From Adiantum capillus-veneris (Eukaryota > Streptophyta > Polypodiopsida > Polypodiales > Pteridaceae): a stretch of 64,000 nucleotides of DNA. Of this stretch, positions 34,789 to 46,817 are shown one piece after another; position 1 is the stretch's first letter; every line of letters starts with the position of its first letter. Location of the stretch: contig CM043965.1 in assembly GCA_014529385.2 (NCBI GenBank), positions 12,787,912 to 12,851,911 on the forward strand, read 5' to 3'. A program made the translations under genes and the position numbers. The notes under the pieces were generated by a model. It was not told the origin of the DNA. It did not search any database and worked only from the letters and a program-made list of their open reading frames with translations.

Positions 34789-36182
34789 ATGGTAGACACG
34801 AAGCTAGCGAAACATCAACGAAAGTTCATCTTCGAAGTGATTGTGAGACACTTTCATTACACGTTAGAGGTAGAGATTAGGCGTTGTTTAAACTTTGTCG
34901 CTTCGGAGCATTTTTATCAGCTTACAGAGACTCTGACCAAGTCTGTGTTTGAGCAGCTCCAGGCAGAGTTTGCACCATCGATTTTTGACATAGCCCTCCT
35001 AACATTAGGTGCTTTAGTAAACATGGTCAAACAAACCACTAGACAGATCATGAAAACCTTTCAAGAACTGAAAAATCCTATAATTACTTCCTTGCCAAAC
35101 ATAGCTGAGCGCATATATCTTGTGCAACAACTTTACACGGAGTTCAAGAGCAAGGAAAAGTTAGAAAGAGCAGCAAAGCGTGCAAGAGTGGAAGCCAGCT
35201 CTGCTGAAGCTGCTATTGAACCAGAAATCATTCTTAGAATAGAGCCTGCAGAGTCATCTGTTGCTACATTAGACCTCTCTCAGCTACCACCTATTTTACA
35301 TCTTTTACCCGATACATCCATCTTCAATATCCAAGCTCCACAGCTGGGAGAGGCAAGATGGGCACATGTGAAGCATGTGGGTGTCACACATCCCGCTTTC
35401 AAAGATCAAGTGTATGCTGCAAAAGTGTTCAAAGTACACTTACATGGGCCCACCATGGAGCAACAGGTCAAAGACGAAGCAAAAATTTTGGATATTTCAC
35501 ATCGAAGTATTATCTACCCTCTTGCCATGGTGCGCCACGTGGAGCGACCAATGCTCATTTCACGATTTTGGAATGGCGGCCATGTGGAGCAATGGATCAA
35601 AGAATGCACTGCAGACGGCAGCCAGCCTGTCATTCGCGATTGCGTACTCACTGTAGGAAAAGTAGAGCTATTCCAGGAGAATATTTTGCAGATCATCAAT
35701 GCTCTCCTCCAAACTCTGAAGTATATACATACGCATAACTACCTCCACAATGATCTACACTCTCGCAATATGATGCTGCATTTTGGCGAAAAAGGTGTTT
35801 ACGCCGGCATTGTGGATTGGGGTTCATGCACCAAAACAAATACGACAACTGGTTTTCCTCCTCTACACGATATGCAGATAGAAACTAGAAAACAATATGA
35901 GAGATATTTTATCCATGGGCAGCCCCCGAATGTATATCTAGTAATCCTTCCTCTTGGACCAAATCATACATGTGTCATACATGTAAACGCATTTTGAAGT
36001 GCTTACCAGAGCCCCAAGAACAAAGCAAGAGACATTTTTTGAGTAATGTACTTGCTCATCTTGAAACCGGCAAGCGCGTTCACCCCAAAACCCGGCCTAA
36101 TGCTTTTGATCTCTCCTTATGTTTAAATGGTGCCCATAGAGTGGGTGTAATGACATCTGGCTTACGACCAGCTGATGATTAA
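34789..36182 (+). pseudogene. Protein-kinase-like protein, frameshifted near its end
   Basis: The first 402 codons are open. Residues 1-130 are helical and of unknown type, ending in a basic coiled segment (LERAAKRARVEA). From about residue 190 a kinase fold appears: AAKVFK (Lys212), a helix-C Glu in VKDEAKIL, the catalytic loop HNDLHSRN (Asp322, Asn327) and DWG (Asp343) in place of DFG. The HND and DWG variants recall kinase domains linked to Crinkler-type effectors and transposon-borne kinases. The activation-segment PWAAPE is found only in another frame after an indel near 35,914. The C-lobe then continues to 36,182 (RVHPKTRPNAFDLS). It may be recently inactivated. Confidence 0.66.
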
Positions 36183-36348
36183 TGAAAACACAGTCTCATG
36201 ATTTCATCATTGTTTTACTTTTGGTGTCAGATTTAATTGTATGTTTAATTGAACAAAAATTCTATGTTTGTCATTCGATATACTGTCCAATGTCAAATTA
36301 AGTGAATGGGTATTTAAAAGTAATGACATGTTCACCTGATATGCAGAT

Positions 36349-37088
36349 ATGGAAGAAGAACTCAACCACGCTGAAGCTCAGGCAATTTTTAAAGAAGAAC
36401 AAGTTAGATGTGGACAAGCAGATCTTTCTACTATTGCCAACATTGAAGAAGATGAATCTGAGCTGCAGGGCTAACCATTAACCCTTAAAGAGTGCAAAAA
36501 GCTTTGCCCTAATCACTTTGTACGCCATCAACTACTTCAAATAAGTGGCAATGCAAAAGATACAGCTCCATTAAAGATCTCTGATTTGCAACCTATAGGA
36601 CTGGCACGTGTATTTCTGCAAAGGTTTATACAACAAGAGAGATTCCTACCAAACAACAACCAAGTAGCAATTTACTTTATCGATCAATGCTATGTTCAAT
36701 ACGTTTTGCTAAAGAGAGTGGATTGGTCAGATCGTCCAGACACCGCTGGCATTGGACGTGGACGCATTGCAGAAAGGTGGCAGCACGCAATGCAAATAAT
36801 CCAATGCCTCCTTGCAAGCGTCCTATTGTTTTACTTCTTGAAGAGTCAGAAACACTGACTGAATTAGCTAGCCAAGGAGAAACACCGGACATGCTTCGTG
36901 GACATATTCTTGAGCTTGAAATAGAGTTAAGTGATGTATAAGCAAAGCTTCAATGATATGAATCATTGTATGGACCTTTGCCAGATGATACTACCACTTC
37001 ACATAAAGATGTTGCTAAACCATCCCCTGAGCTAGGAATTACATATTTTACCATAGACGAACTTATAGCAAATCTATCAAACTCATAA
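36349..37088 (+). pseudogene. Unrecognised downstream reading frame
   Basis: Follows a TGCAG that could be a splice acceptor (36,346). It reads MEEELNHAEAQAIFKEEQVR, a TAA-type stop near 36,471, then NNQVAIYFIDQCYVQYVLLK and DTAGIGRGRIAERWQ. After a frame change it reads KRPIVLLLEESETLTELASQ and ITYFTIDELIANLSNS. Composition is protein-like and on the same strand as the kinase-like gene, so it may be its 3' exons or a second protein of the same element. I cannot name a family. Confidence 0.4.
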
Positions 37089-37253
37089 GTCACTCAGAAG
37101 CTTTTTGTAATCTCAAAATTATATCAAACTCTTTTCGATTGAGTAATTTCCCAGAACCTTGTTGTAATTGCAAACCTACATCGACTTTATGTAATTTTTA
37201 TTCGACAAGATATTATCGACAGTTTATATTTGAGTGTGAGTGAATATGTGTGT

Positions 37254-37255
<2 letters not shown>

Positions 37256-37309
<54 letters not shown>
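37256..37309. repeat. (GA)n microsatellite
   Basis: A GA run lies at the 3' edge of the hAT transposase reading frame. Confidence 0.92.
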
Positions 37310-37318
<9 letters not shown>

Positions 37319-37319
37319 G

Positions 37320-39474
37320 TTTTGATGTGAACGACGATGAGATAACACTCTTTCATCATATACAAAAACTTGTTGAGTAAGTATTACAATGGTACTCTCA
37401 CAAATCATCTCCATATCATCTACTTTGTCCATATCTGAGCATTCTGAGACTATCTCCCATTCCATATCATCATCATCATCAAATTCTGCAAAACTAGCTT
37501 CATGCGTTTGAAAGACTCCATATTGCTTTTGAGAGGATCTAGTTGCAATGTTTTGAGGCTTATAAATAAGTCTCATATTGCAAAAAACATACACCAAATC
37601 AGAAGCCCGTTTAGTATGAAGTCTGTTTCGCTTTTTAGTGTGCACAAAGTTGAATGCTGACTAGTTTCGCTCACAACTTCCACTTGATGCAGCTACTGAT
37701 AAAACTCTAAATGCAATGTGTTGTAACTCCACTTTCTCTCGACCATACTCCTTCCACCATAAAGGTGCACTTGTTTTGCCAATGGCATCTATATGCCACG
37801 GATCCTGAAACATACCAGTTCTGTTGGCATAATCTACTCGATGATGAAAAGCTGTTTTTCCATCTTCGTGCCCTAAGAGTTGGGAGCACACTGTTTTGAA
37901 GTCGGACATAACTTCTTTGTTGGAAGATTGCTGATGCATTTGAAACTTAGGATCCAATACAAAAGCCGCACCATGCAATGGCGTATGCAACTGCACCCAA
38001 CACTTGTTAACAATTGTAATCATGGTAGCTTTATCCTTTGCACCAAAACTGACATTTTCTCTTAGCTTGCGTATAGCCTCTGACATATACCAGTAGACTC
38101 GACCAAAAATAAAAGAATCTGTGTCAATTGCTCTCAAAAGATCTACAAATGGCTTTGACACAGTTACTATTCTTTCTACATTACGCCAAAAGACTGGCGA
38201 GTTTACTATTTGGGCACATCGACCAGCTGCTTCCTGATAACTTGGATACTTGCTGAGCCATCCATCCCATCTTCTGTCTGCTAAGGTTTCCATCAATGCA
38301 GGCTTCAACTCTTGCAAAGCAGCAAGAACATAGTATGTCGTAGCAAACCTTGTCGCGCAAAATATTTGCAAAGCTTTATTTGGTGACTTGGTTCGAAAAA
38401 GAGCATACGAAAATTGATTCTCTCTAATGAATTTCACCACATGATTTGCATCCAATAAAGTTTGCTTCACACATGCCATTTTACCAATATCTTTTAAAAG
38501 CAAATTTAAAGTGTGAGATGCACATGGTACCCAAGAAATCTCCGGATACTTGACTTGAATAGCTCTTCCTGCTCCTTTGTAGTTGGCCGCATTATCTGTG
38601 ACAATAGCAATCACATTCTTTGGTCCACCTACCTTTGCAATTGCACGCTCATACACCCCTGCTAGGTAGGTGATAGTCTTCTCTTTCAATGAGCTGCCAA
38701 TTGCTTCCACGAACATAGCCCCTCTAGGGTTAATAAGCATTACATTGATTAAAGGTTTTTGTGACAGTTATTCCATCCATCCAATGCTATGGTGCATCCA
38801 TATGCTGGAAAAAACTCTAGAACTGTGCGTTTGAGAATGGCTTCAGTACTGTCTTTGACTTTATCAAGATATTTAGTTCGCATCTTGTTATAGTCAGGAA
38901 GCACAAATCCTTTTTTGGTTGTACTCATCAAAGCATCTTGAAATATTGGATTTTGCATAGCATTGAACGATATGCCACACGCAACAAATGCTTGTGTCCA
39001 TTTTAAATGCAACTCAAGCAACCATTGTTTACCTAATGCTTCAGGCATTGTCTGTCCATCGGATGACGCTCTGTCGGATTTTCTTGTGCTGGGAACTCCT
39101 CTTGATGTAGAAGCATGTCCATGAAGAGGGTTCAATTGAGAACTTTGATCATTTACTTGAGTGGTACACACCTCTTCTGTTGCCTCATTGCATACAGATG
39201 CTTCAATATTCGTATGAATATCTTTAGAAACATCACCTTTATGTTTAGCTGCAAGAATCAACTTTACTTTGCGAGAATACATGGCAAATTTTTCATGAAT
39301 ATCTTTTGGTGGTGCCCCGCACTTTTCAACATTGCCAGGGACTTTAAATAAATGCTCTTTAATTTTGGTTGCATTACCACTGAACTTGTGGCCACAAGAT
39401 TTACATTTAAGTCGAGATGTATTTCTCCCAGCTTTCAACTCATGCACATAACTCCACTCTTGTCCTTTCACCAT
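37320..39474 (-). pseudogene. hAT-family transposase (BED finger, DUF659-type)
   Basis: The minus-strand start is MVKGQEWSYVHELKAGRN. A BED-type zinc finger follows (CKSCGHKF through H and C in EHLFKVPGNVEKC). The RNase H fold opens with IALDGW (first catalytic Asp) near 38,780 and continues with AIVTDNAANYKGAG (second Asp) and WVPCASHTLNLLLKDIG. The C-terminal dimerisation block has LWWKEYG and LQHIAFRVLSVAASSGSCERN. A one-base indel near 38,750 splits it, and TAG at 37,663-37,661 replaces the invariant Trp after SCERN. Sequence past the stop (HTKKRNRLHTKRASDLVYV) is still conserved. Two lesions in about 700 codons suggest recent death. Confidence 0.9.
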
Positions 39475-40717
39475 GATGCACAAAAGTAATTTGCTAGTAA
39501 CAAAGTCAATGATTATTTTCATAATCAAAATCAATTAAAACATTAAATTAATTTAACTAACAATGATTGAACGAAAGTAAAAAAATAAAAAACGATGATT
39601 GAACAAAAATACAATAATAAAAAACAATACCATTGGATTACATATAAATTGCATCGATTTATCTAAAGTGCAAGCTTGTAGCTTTAACACATTACGATAA
39701 TCAATAATTACAATTAAATAAAGTATTAAAATGATTATCATTATAAATTTTTATACATACAAGAGCTATAAGTGACATTTTTAAATGTCAAAACGATAAT
39801 CACTTACAATACTTGATAATTATCGTATCTATGTAAAGTACGAACAAAAAGTTCTTACACTTTACCATAGATTTTTAAGTGATTATCTATCTACAATGCG
39901 AGCATCTGTATGCTCTCACACAGTACGGTAGATTTTGCAATCCAAATAAAGATAAGAGAATATCAATATTTTTGGACATGTTTTTCCTAAATTTTTACTC
40001 TAGTGAGAGCATAGCAGTGTGAATAGCTCTACACAAAACGTAAAAATATAATTTTGTTTCATTATATTCATTTTGAAGTGAGAGAAAATCTCTACACATC
40101 AAAATCGAACTTTAAATTACATAAAATTAATTTTTATGTAATTATATTTTTAAACTAATTATATCATGTAAGAGTACACTCTACATACAACGATAATATC
40201 CTACTTTTTTATATTAGTCACTTTCAAGTGTCAATTAATTGAACACATTGACAAGTGATTCTTATAATTATAGTTTGTATCAGGTGAGAGATTAAACTCT
40301 TCACAAAATACAAATTGTCAACTATTTACTAATTTTTTCAAAACAAATTCATAAATTTGAATCACAAAACTTAAATTCTATTGAATTTTAATTTTTATTT
40401 AATTCAAATTGTTTTATTTGTTTACAAATTACTTTTTTGATCGTTTGGTGAGAGTACTCACATGGAAAACACTGATTGTGAAAGATGGTATGAGGCCTGT
40501 CGCGTGCTGCTATATATACTAACATATTCGATCGTTATAATTTTTGATCGGAAATAATTTCGTTCGAAAAGTTTTTCGATCAAAAAACCAAGAAGTTATA
40601 CGCTTGGCCATTTATGCTGATGTGGCACCGTATGATACGGCCGTATAATTTAGATAAACGAATAATACGCCCATTATTTGCATATTATACGTCTCCCGAA
40701 TAACGAATAATGCAACT
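39475..40717. other. AT-rich flank, probable right end of the hAT element
   Basis: Strongly AT-rich, with scattered TCTCAC/GTGAGAG motifs and, near 40,600-40,715, a dense set of short repeats: CGTATGATACGGCCGTATAA, AACGAATAATACG, ATTATACG and CCGAATAACGAATAATGC. These resemble subterminal repeats of hAT elements. A gypsy coding frame starts again exactly at about 40,718, which would place the element's edge there. No matching left terminus was found near 33,760. Confidence 0.45.
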
Positions 40718-43271
40718 TAGCTCCAATGGATCATTCTTAACTGCTTGCTGCAATGGATACAATAGCTATGATGCCAAAGGTATGAATCAAGACAGATATT
40801 TAACCTTCTGTATAAAAGCACCCAACTATCTTGTATCCTTTCGAGATAGCAGCAATAACAGAGCTTCTACTTTCTTTGGATCTTCTTCAATCCCATTTTT
40901 TGAAATCACATGTCTAAGAAGCTTCACCCTTGGCTGCGAGAAGTGACACTTCTTAGGGTTCAACTGACCCCCGCATTCATCATACCTTGCAAAAGTCATT
41001 TCAAGCTGATGAATGTTCTCTTTCCTTGAATTGTATACACAAAAATCATCTATGAATCCTTTGAAAAACTTCCCAAAAAACAAGGTAAGGACCCAATCCG
41101 ATTTTCTTTCAAAAGCTCTAAGCCCATTTGTTAACCCAAAAGGAAGGCAGTAAAAGCAGAAACAACCCCATGGAGTGATAAAAGCAGTCTTTTTCCGGTC
41201 TTCAAGAGCAAGGACAAGCTGAAAATGTCCTAAATAACCATTACTGACATTGTATCTTTCAAAGCCAGCCAGTGCATCTAAAAGTTGATCAATGAAAGGT
41301 AATTAAGGAATAAGAATCTTTCTTGGTGACTGTATTTAATGGATTATAATCAACACAAACTCTTTAATGCCCATCTTTCTTAGGAGTGACCACTACATGG
41401 CTCACCCAATTAGCATTATTAACTCCCACAATGAATCTTGCATCGAAAATTTTATCCACTTCTTCCTCTACAGCATTCATTTTCTCCTTACCCATCATTC
41501 TTAATTTTTGTCTTATTGGCTTTTCCCCTTCAACTAGTTTGATCTTCACAATATCTCCAACAAAACCCCTTATTTCTTGATATGAAGTGATGAAAAGATT
41601 TGGAAACTTGTCCAAGATTGTTAAGTACTCCCTTCTTTCTCCTTGTGTCAAATCAACACTCATCATATTTTGAATCATCTCCTTCTTCACTGGCAATTCC
41701 TTTTTAGGTTGCATCAACTCCTCAAGTTTCTCTAAACGGATTGAAGCATTTATATCCCCTGCCACTTGCAATTCTTCACCAATTTCTATATTCTTCTCAT
41801 CCAGTAGCAAGAATGACACTTCATCCTCATCACTGGAACTAGAAGTAGTGACACTTTTTGAATCTTCAGAATAGTCTTCACTGGTAACTTTGGATTCATC
41901 AGTTTCACTCGCATCTTCTAGTACCAAAGGTTGCTCGGTAGTCATATCAGACACCCTCTCTTCACCCTTCTTGCCATACACATAGATTGTGGCCTTGCCC
42001 CAATATAGCACAACACTAACAAATCTCAACCAAGTTCTTTCCCAAAATGAGAGGAAAAGCTCCCAGGTTAGCTGGCATAACATGAAATTTTACTATAACC
42101 TTCACGTTAAAGACTTCAACTTCCAAATTCTTAATCAGACCCAAACACTTCACTTTGGCATGGTTTGCTAGTCAAATCCTAAACCCAGAGCTTTCGCATG
42201 TAATGAGACCCCGTCTCTCAATACATGACTGTGTGATCACACAAACTTGAGCAACTCCATCAATGTAGGCCTCTCCTATGCTCACACCTTTGCACCAAGC
42301 GTTCACCATAGGACAAATGTGGGGTAACTCTCCCACAACCAAAACTTTGACTTGTCCATGCTTCGACTCTTTCTCTGGATTTGCTAATGACTTCCATTGC
42401 CTCTTAAGTTTGGGCACCAAATTTATCAACTATCCAAAAGTACAATCTACTTTCCTCCCAATCAGGTCTTCCTTTAAACTCTAAGCTGTTTGGCCTTCTC
42501 TCAAAGATATATTGGCTACTTCAAACCATCTACGAGGTCTTCTCTTTCTCTTGACTTTTGCATATTCACCCTTTTTCTCTTTTTCTTTCTTCTTATTGGG
42601 ACCTGGAGAGGCATAGCCTTCCCTCTCTCTTTTGCCTACGGGCATCATATCTGCTTCTTTCTTTTCAACCCGCAGACTATCCACATGACCACTACAGGTT
42701 GAGGCCTAATTTTCCTATTCAATACCTTGATCTCCTTGTATATCCAATGCATAATCATTAGCCCTTTTAGGAACCTACTGAGGAAGCAAAAACATATCAC
42801 CTCCCATCCTTGCTGGCTTTGGACAATAAGTGATGATATGACCAAGTTTCCCACAAATATAATAGGTAGGGATGAACCTCGTTTGTGACTCAAAGACGCC
42901 TTGTCCATGATCCGCATAAGCATTAGATTGATCTTCACAGAGCTGGGCCATTCCTTTACCAGGACCACAATCACAACCACCTCCAATTCTAAGAACATTG
43001 AGGCACACTTCTTGCATCATGGTCATCATGTCTTGCATATTTCACTGTAATTGTTCAGTGTTCGCAACCCTTTGAGAAGGTTGGACTCTAGCCTCTACTT
43101 GATTCCCCTCATTTTGGCCACCATTACCTTGCACATGGACTGCTTTTCCATACTCATTGAGTCTTTGAGCTTTCCGTTCTTTCTCCCTAGCGATAGGGAC
43201 TACTTCCTCAAAGGTAGATGGCCTTTTTAGCTCAATACTAAGCTTCACACTTTCCTTTAAGTTTACCACAA
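40718..43271 (-). pseudogene. gypsy gag-protease-RT remnant
   Basis: From high to low coordinates on the minus strand: gag C-terminal part (VNLKESVKLSIELKRPSTFE), a knuckle with its first Cys lost (YYICGKLGHIITYC), a protease core (AYIDGVAQVCVIT), an acidic spacer, RT start (RQKLRMMGKEKMNAVEEEV; SHVVVTPKKDGH) and RT thumb (LNPKKCHFSQPRVKLL). It then runs to LYPLQQAVKNDPLE, where it ends abruptly at 40,718. Stops and shifts are frequent. It is of the same clade as the 32,520 remnant and similar in protease to the element at 1-10,514. The N-terminal gag is missing at 43,272, where it abuts a truncated LTR. Confidence 0.82.
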
Positions 43272-43455
43272 GATGGGCTGCCCCACAGGCACGAGGTGTC
43301 CTATTTTACCTTTCTCACTTATTTACATACTCATACTTTATTTTTTTTCTTACTTTTCCAATGCCTTTTATCACTCCCTCCCTAAGAGGGGGTTTCCATG
43401 GGGTGGGGAAGAGAAGAGAGGGGTATGGGAGCTTGGCTTGTGAAAAACCCCATCA
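43272..43455 (-). repeat. Truncated 3' LTR
   Basis: About 180 bp nearly identical to 48,201-48,379, including CCCTCCCTAAGAGGGGG and GGGTATGGGAGC. It ends inside the LTR at GATGGGCTGCCCC. Confidence 0.9.
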
Positions 43456-44312
43456 TTAGCCCTCCCCTTTTGGCTAGAGGCATTCATGCTTCTAGCTCTG
43501 ACTCTGATTCTTCTTCCGCTTAGCTGTAGGAGCCGATATCGATTTGCCTTCTGAACTAGCCATTCCATTTGGCCAACGGTGAGATTTCTGAGATATTCAT
43601 GAATTTGTAACAGGTCCGGGTGATAGCTTGTTACTTGGAATAGTGTCAGTTGATTAAACGAGAAGCCCATGGCTTCCAGAACTCTGTGCCAGTGTCCTCC
43701 TGGATCCCAAGTGAAAAATAGGATCATTGTCTGTAGTGTCCGGACAATAAAATTTGCATGCCAAATTGGACCAAATTTGTAACCACCAGTAGCGAGAGGG
43801 GAAATGAGAATCTTGGCTCTTGCAAAGATAGAACTGAAAATTATGATTCCCAAGAGTGTACCAAGAATCCACCATATATGGCCGCCTTGTTGGTGTGGTG
43901 AGCTCAAGTTGTCTTCAGAATCCTGCTTACTGCCATGACTGGAAAAAACTGCAAGCATATCATGCTTCTTTTGGGTGTGCTCAAACATGTCAGCTTCCTT
44001 TACTGATGCTAATAGAACGCCACCTACCTTGCGGCTTAAATACAAGCGTAAACCACTTACCTTTCTCCAAAGAGAGGATGCACTATTTGTAAGAAATTGT
44101 ACCAAATTGGGAATGAGGTCTTCATTCTTGCATTCTATCGACCTTTTGTCTATCCATGGCTCCTTAGATCTTATCTCCATGCTGATCCTATCTCTATATG
44201 TTATAGTGGCTAGCCATAGCCATAGGTCTGATGCATCCCATGCAAACACAATGCTGTGTGGTGGAGGAGTTTGGAATATCCTTAAAAGGTTGGCAACATA
44301 TTGATCATCCAA
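43371..44312 (-). CDS. 313-aa ORF with a predicted transmembrane segment, env position
   Basis: An intact frame starting MDDQYVANLLRIFQTPP. A strong hydrophobic stretch (WWILGTLLGIIIFSSIFA, about residues 146-163) reads as a single membrane span. Before it lies a hydrophilic, Lys/Arg-rich domain (YLSRKVGGVLLASVKEADMF), and after it a Trp-rich and basic tail (RRIRVRARSMNAS). The frame ends inside the 3' LTR. The position after gag and before the polypurine tract is where env-like genes sit in some plant LTR elements. I see no furin site, signal peptide or known envelope motif. It may equally be a captured host gene. That it is open while gag is broken is notable. Confidence 0.45.
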   Translation of the reverse strand: MDDQYVANLLRIFQTPPPHSIVFAWDASDLWLWLATITYRDRISMEIRSKEPWIDKRSIECKNEDLIPNLVQFLTNSASSLWRKVSGLRLYLSRKVGGVLLASVKEADMFEHTQKKHDMLAVFSSHGSKQDSEDNLSSPHQQGGHIWWILGTLLGIIIFSSIFARAKILISPLATGGYKFGPIWHANFIVRTLQTMILFFTWDPGGHWHRVLEAMGFSFNQLTLFQVTSYHPDLLQIHEYLRNLTVGQMEWLVQKANRYRLLQLSGRRIRVRARSMNASSQKGRANDGVFHKPSSHTPLFSSPPHGNPLLGRE

Positions 44313-44318
44313 CTTACT

Positions 44319-44876
44319 CTAAACACCCTCACATAAACTGGAGGCATTACCCATCTCCAAGTTTATAACACCCTTCAGTAGACTAGAGGCATTACCCATC
44401 TCTAAGTCTATAACACTACACAATAAAGTCTTGCTCGGCTGCCAAGCCTCTGGAGAAATATCCAACTCCAAACCTTCAGTCATACTTACCTCTTTGTTAT
44501 GGTCCTCTAGTGAAACTGCCTTGATGCAAGATTCCCTTAGCTTGCTACACTGTCCTGGGTCCAGGCTGGTGCATAGGCTTCTGTTTTCAAAGCCCTCCCC
44601 TTTGCTTGATATGTTGTCCATCTTCTGCAAAGCCTTGCTAGCAGGGTGGTCTTCCTCTTCTCTTGTATCTTTCATGCCCTTTGCATTCCTCTTTCTCTGA
44701 CGAGGCCTAATCAACACTTTACACCTTCTTACCCTTACTGTCCAATGTTGTCGATTGATTGCTTTGGTGCCTATTTCATCCAAGGTTAAAGATGTACTCA
44801 CATTTGTAACACAATTTTCTTGACTTACCTCACCCACTGGGGTAGCATCTTTTGATTCTTTAACCTCTTGTTCCAC
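44319..44876 (-). CDS. 185-aa hydrophilic ORF of the pol-less LTR element
   Basis: Starts MEQEVKESKDATPVGEVSQE and has a very basic middle (RPRQRKRNAKGMKDTREEED). It ends with two tandem copies of an (V)I(D/N)LEMGNASSL motif, a short internal duplication. It ends six bases before the membrane-protein ORF, so both could come from one transcript, or they were one frame split by a stop. No family is recognised. Confidence 0.4.
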   Translation of the reverse strand: MEQEVKESKDATPVGEVSQENCVTNVSTSLTLDEIGTKAINRQHWTVRVRRCKVLIRPRQRKRNAKGMKDTREEEDHPASKALQKMDNISSKGEGFENRSLCTSLDPGQCSKLRESCIKAVSLEDHNKEVSMTEGLELDISPEAWQPSKTLLCSVIDLEMGNASSLLKGVINLEMGNASSLCEGV

Positions 44877-44905
44877 TGCTTCAATTCTTTGATAGTCTTC
44901 TTACT

Positions 44906-45995
44906 TTATCCTTCTTCTGTTACACTCATCTTGACCTCTTCTACAAGACCAATGATACTTGGTGTGCAGGTACCAATTGGTGGTGAGCGTAGGATGATTG
45001 TAAGTGGTGATTGTGGCGGTGGTTGCATTGGTGACTGGCGTTGAACTGGTGTGGCTAGCAGTGGTTGCACCCCTGGTGGTGGGATTTGAATAGGTGGGAT
45101 TGGTTGCCTGGGTGGCGGTGGTCTTGCTCTTGGTGGAGAGATTTGATTATGTCTCCCTCCTAGAGTGAAATTCTGCCTCCTTGGATATGGGAAGTAGTAC
45201 ATTCCATGGCCATCTTCCCCGTAGTTGTAACAGTGATACTCCCTGTTTTGTCGTCGTGCTCTTCCAGGGTCTTGATCTCTTTCTTGACTCCTCCCTTGCT
45301 GTATTAAGTGGACAGACAAATTTTGCAGTTTGTCAGTAATATGGGCCAACATATCTTGTTGGTCATCTCTTACCCCAAGAGCCGATGGTGGTGGTGGAAT
45401 GGTGGTTGTCGTAGTTGCTGATCGACGCCATGTTCCTACTTCTGTTGACTCGGTTTATTTGGCTTTCATTCGCAGCTTCTTGTCCTTAAGGCGAGCAATC
45501 TCAACGGCTAACTTGTACGTAGTCGGAAATCTACCTTTCACCTTCTCCTTGAGAAGCGGCCATAAGCCATGCGTGACCGATCATTTTTTAGGAAATCGGG
45601 TGCAGCTTCTCCCCTTGCCAGTGACTCAACCCACCGTTCCCACAAATCCACAAATTTGGACTCATAGGTGGCATATTCTAAAATACCCTCCTGCTTCAAG
45701 TCTCTCAACTTGTTCCACAACTTTTCTGAAGTGGTACCTCCCCCAAAGCGCCTCTTAAAAGCGGTTTTTAAGGGCTCCCAGTCATCCTTGGTTGGTTGTG
45801 GAAGTGCATTGTACCATGATCTAGCTTCTAGCTTCATGAGATGCTTAAAGATTCTAACCCGGGATTCATCCATATCGTTGTTGCTCACTACACATGCTAC
45901 TTCAAAGTCATCTAGGAATTCTGTTACCAAATCCTCCCCCTTCTTTCCTTTAAATGTTGGAAATTATACACTTGCCATGATTACTGAGAGAGAGC
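44906..45995 (-). pseudogene. gag: gag of the pol-less LTR element
   Basis: Starts about 45,995 with MASV, then a stop, then FPTFKGKKGEDLVTEFLDDF. The capsid core follows: SRVRIFKHLMKLEARSWYNA, WEPLKTAFKRRFGG, KLRDLKQEGILEYATYESKF. This is the Retrotrans_gag pattern of Ty3/gypsy. After a frame change a CX2(C)X4H knuckle remnant (YHCYNYGEDGHGMYYFP) and a proline-rich tail (PPPRQPIPPIQIPPPGV) follow. It has one early stop, two later stops and a damaged knuckle. Confidence 0.8.
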
Positions 45996-46817
45996 TAGAA
46001 AGACACACTGCTTAACTTGCAAAAGTTTTTTTACTTCTTTACAAGGAGGCGTGTATACCCTCTTATACTAGGACATAGATTAAAACTTCAAACGGTACAT
46101 TGCCTTGTACCAAAGGTAAGACAAATGGCTTATCTGATGCCAGAACCTCAAAAACCCGCTCCCCACCCAGCATGGTGTCGATGACGTGCTGGTAGTGAGC
46201 CTTCAAGTCCAATATTACCTTGATTGAGCGTACACGTGTTGGTATGTGTGATCTGTCTTGAGGTAGGTTGTACTGATTCATGTGAAGCTTAGAGGTGCTT
46301 AGTCACTGTCCAAGCTTGTGGGAGAGGGTGGTGTTCTTTCCTGAAACAAACTCAATAGATCCCTAGTTTCTCTAGTGAGAGTGTGAGCCAATGCTTCCGT
46401 TATCTGTGCTGCAGCATCAGGTGCGACTTGGAAACTGACTGTGATAATTACCTCGGTGACTTGAGTTACCCGATTCTCAAAGTAGAATAGTGTTGATTCT
46501 CTATTGTGCACAGCTCCTTCCATCTTGTTGTTGTGGGTTGGTTGTAGGTTGCGGACATGGTTTCGACCTTCTCCTTCTTCTTCTTGGCACTCGGCCTATG
46601 TATATCCACTGGGTTTGGTGTGTTGGTTGACTCTCCCTCTACAAATCGATTACCGTTACGCCTGGCACTCAACCTTCGATGGAGATGCGGAGTTCGTCTA
46701 GTTGTGCTTGGAGCTCTTCTTCTTCTTTCATCCAGTTAGCAAAGCCTGCTAGCCATTCATCCATTCACAATAGTTTAGGGGTTTCAGTCTTGTAAACTGA
46801 AGGGTTTCATGAAAAGA

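Noticed and set aside
40826-41083. Short gypsy RT frame as a separate gene
   Set aside because: It is part of the longer minus-strand gypsy remnant at 40,718-43,271.
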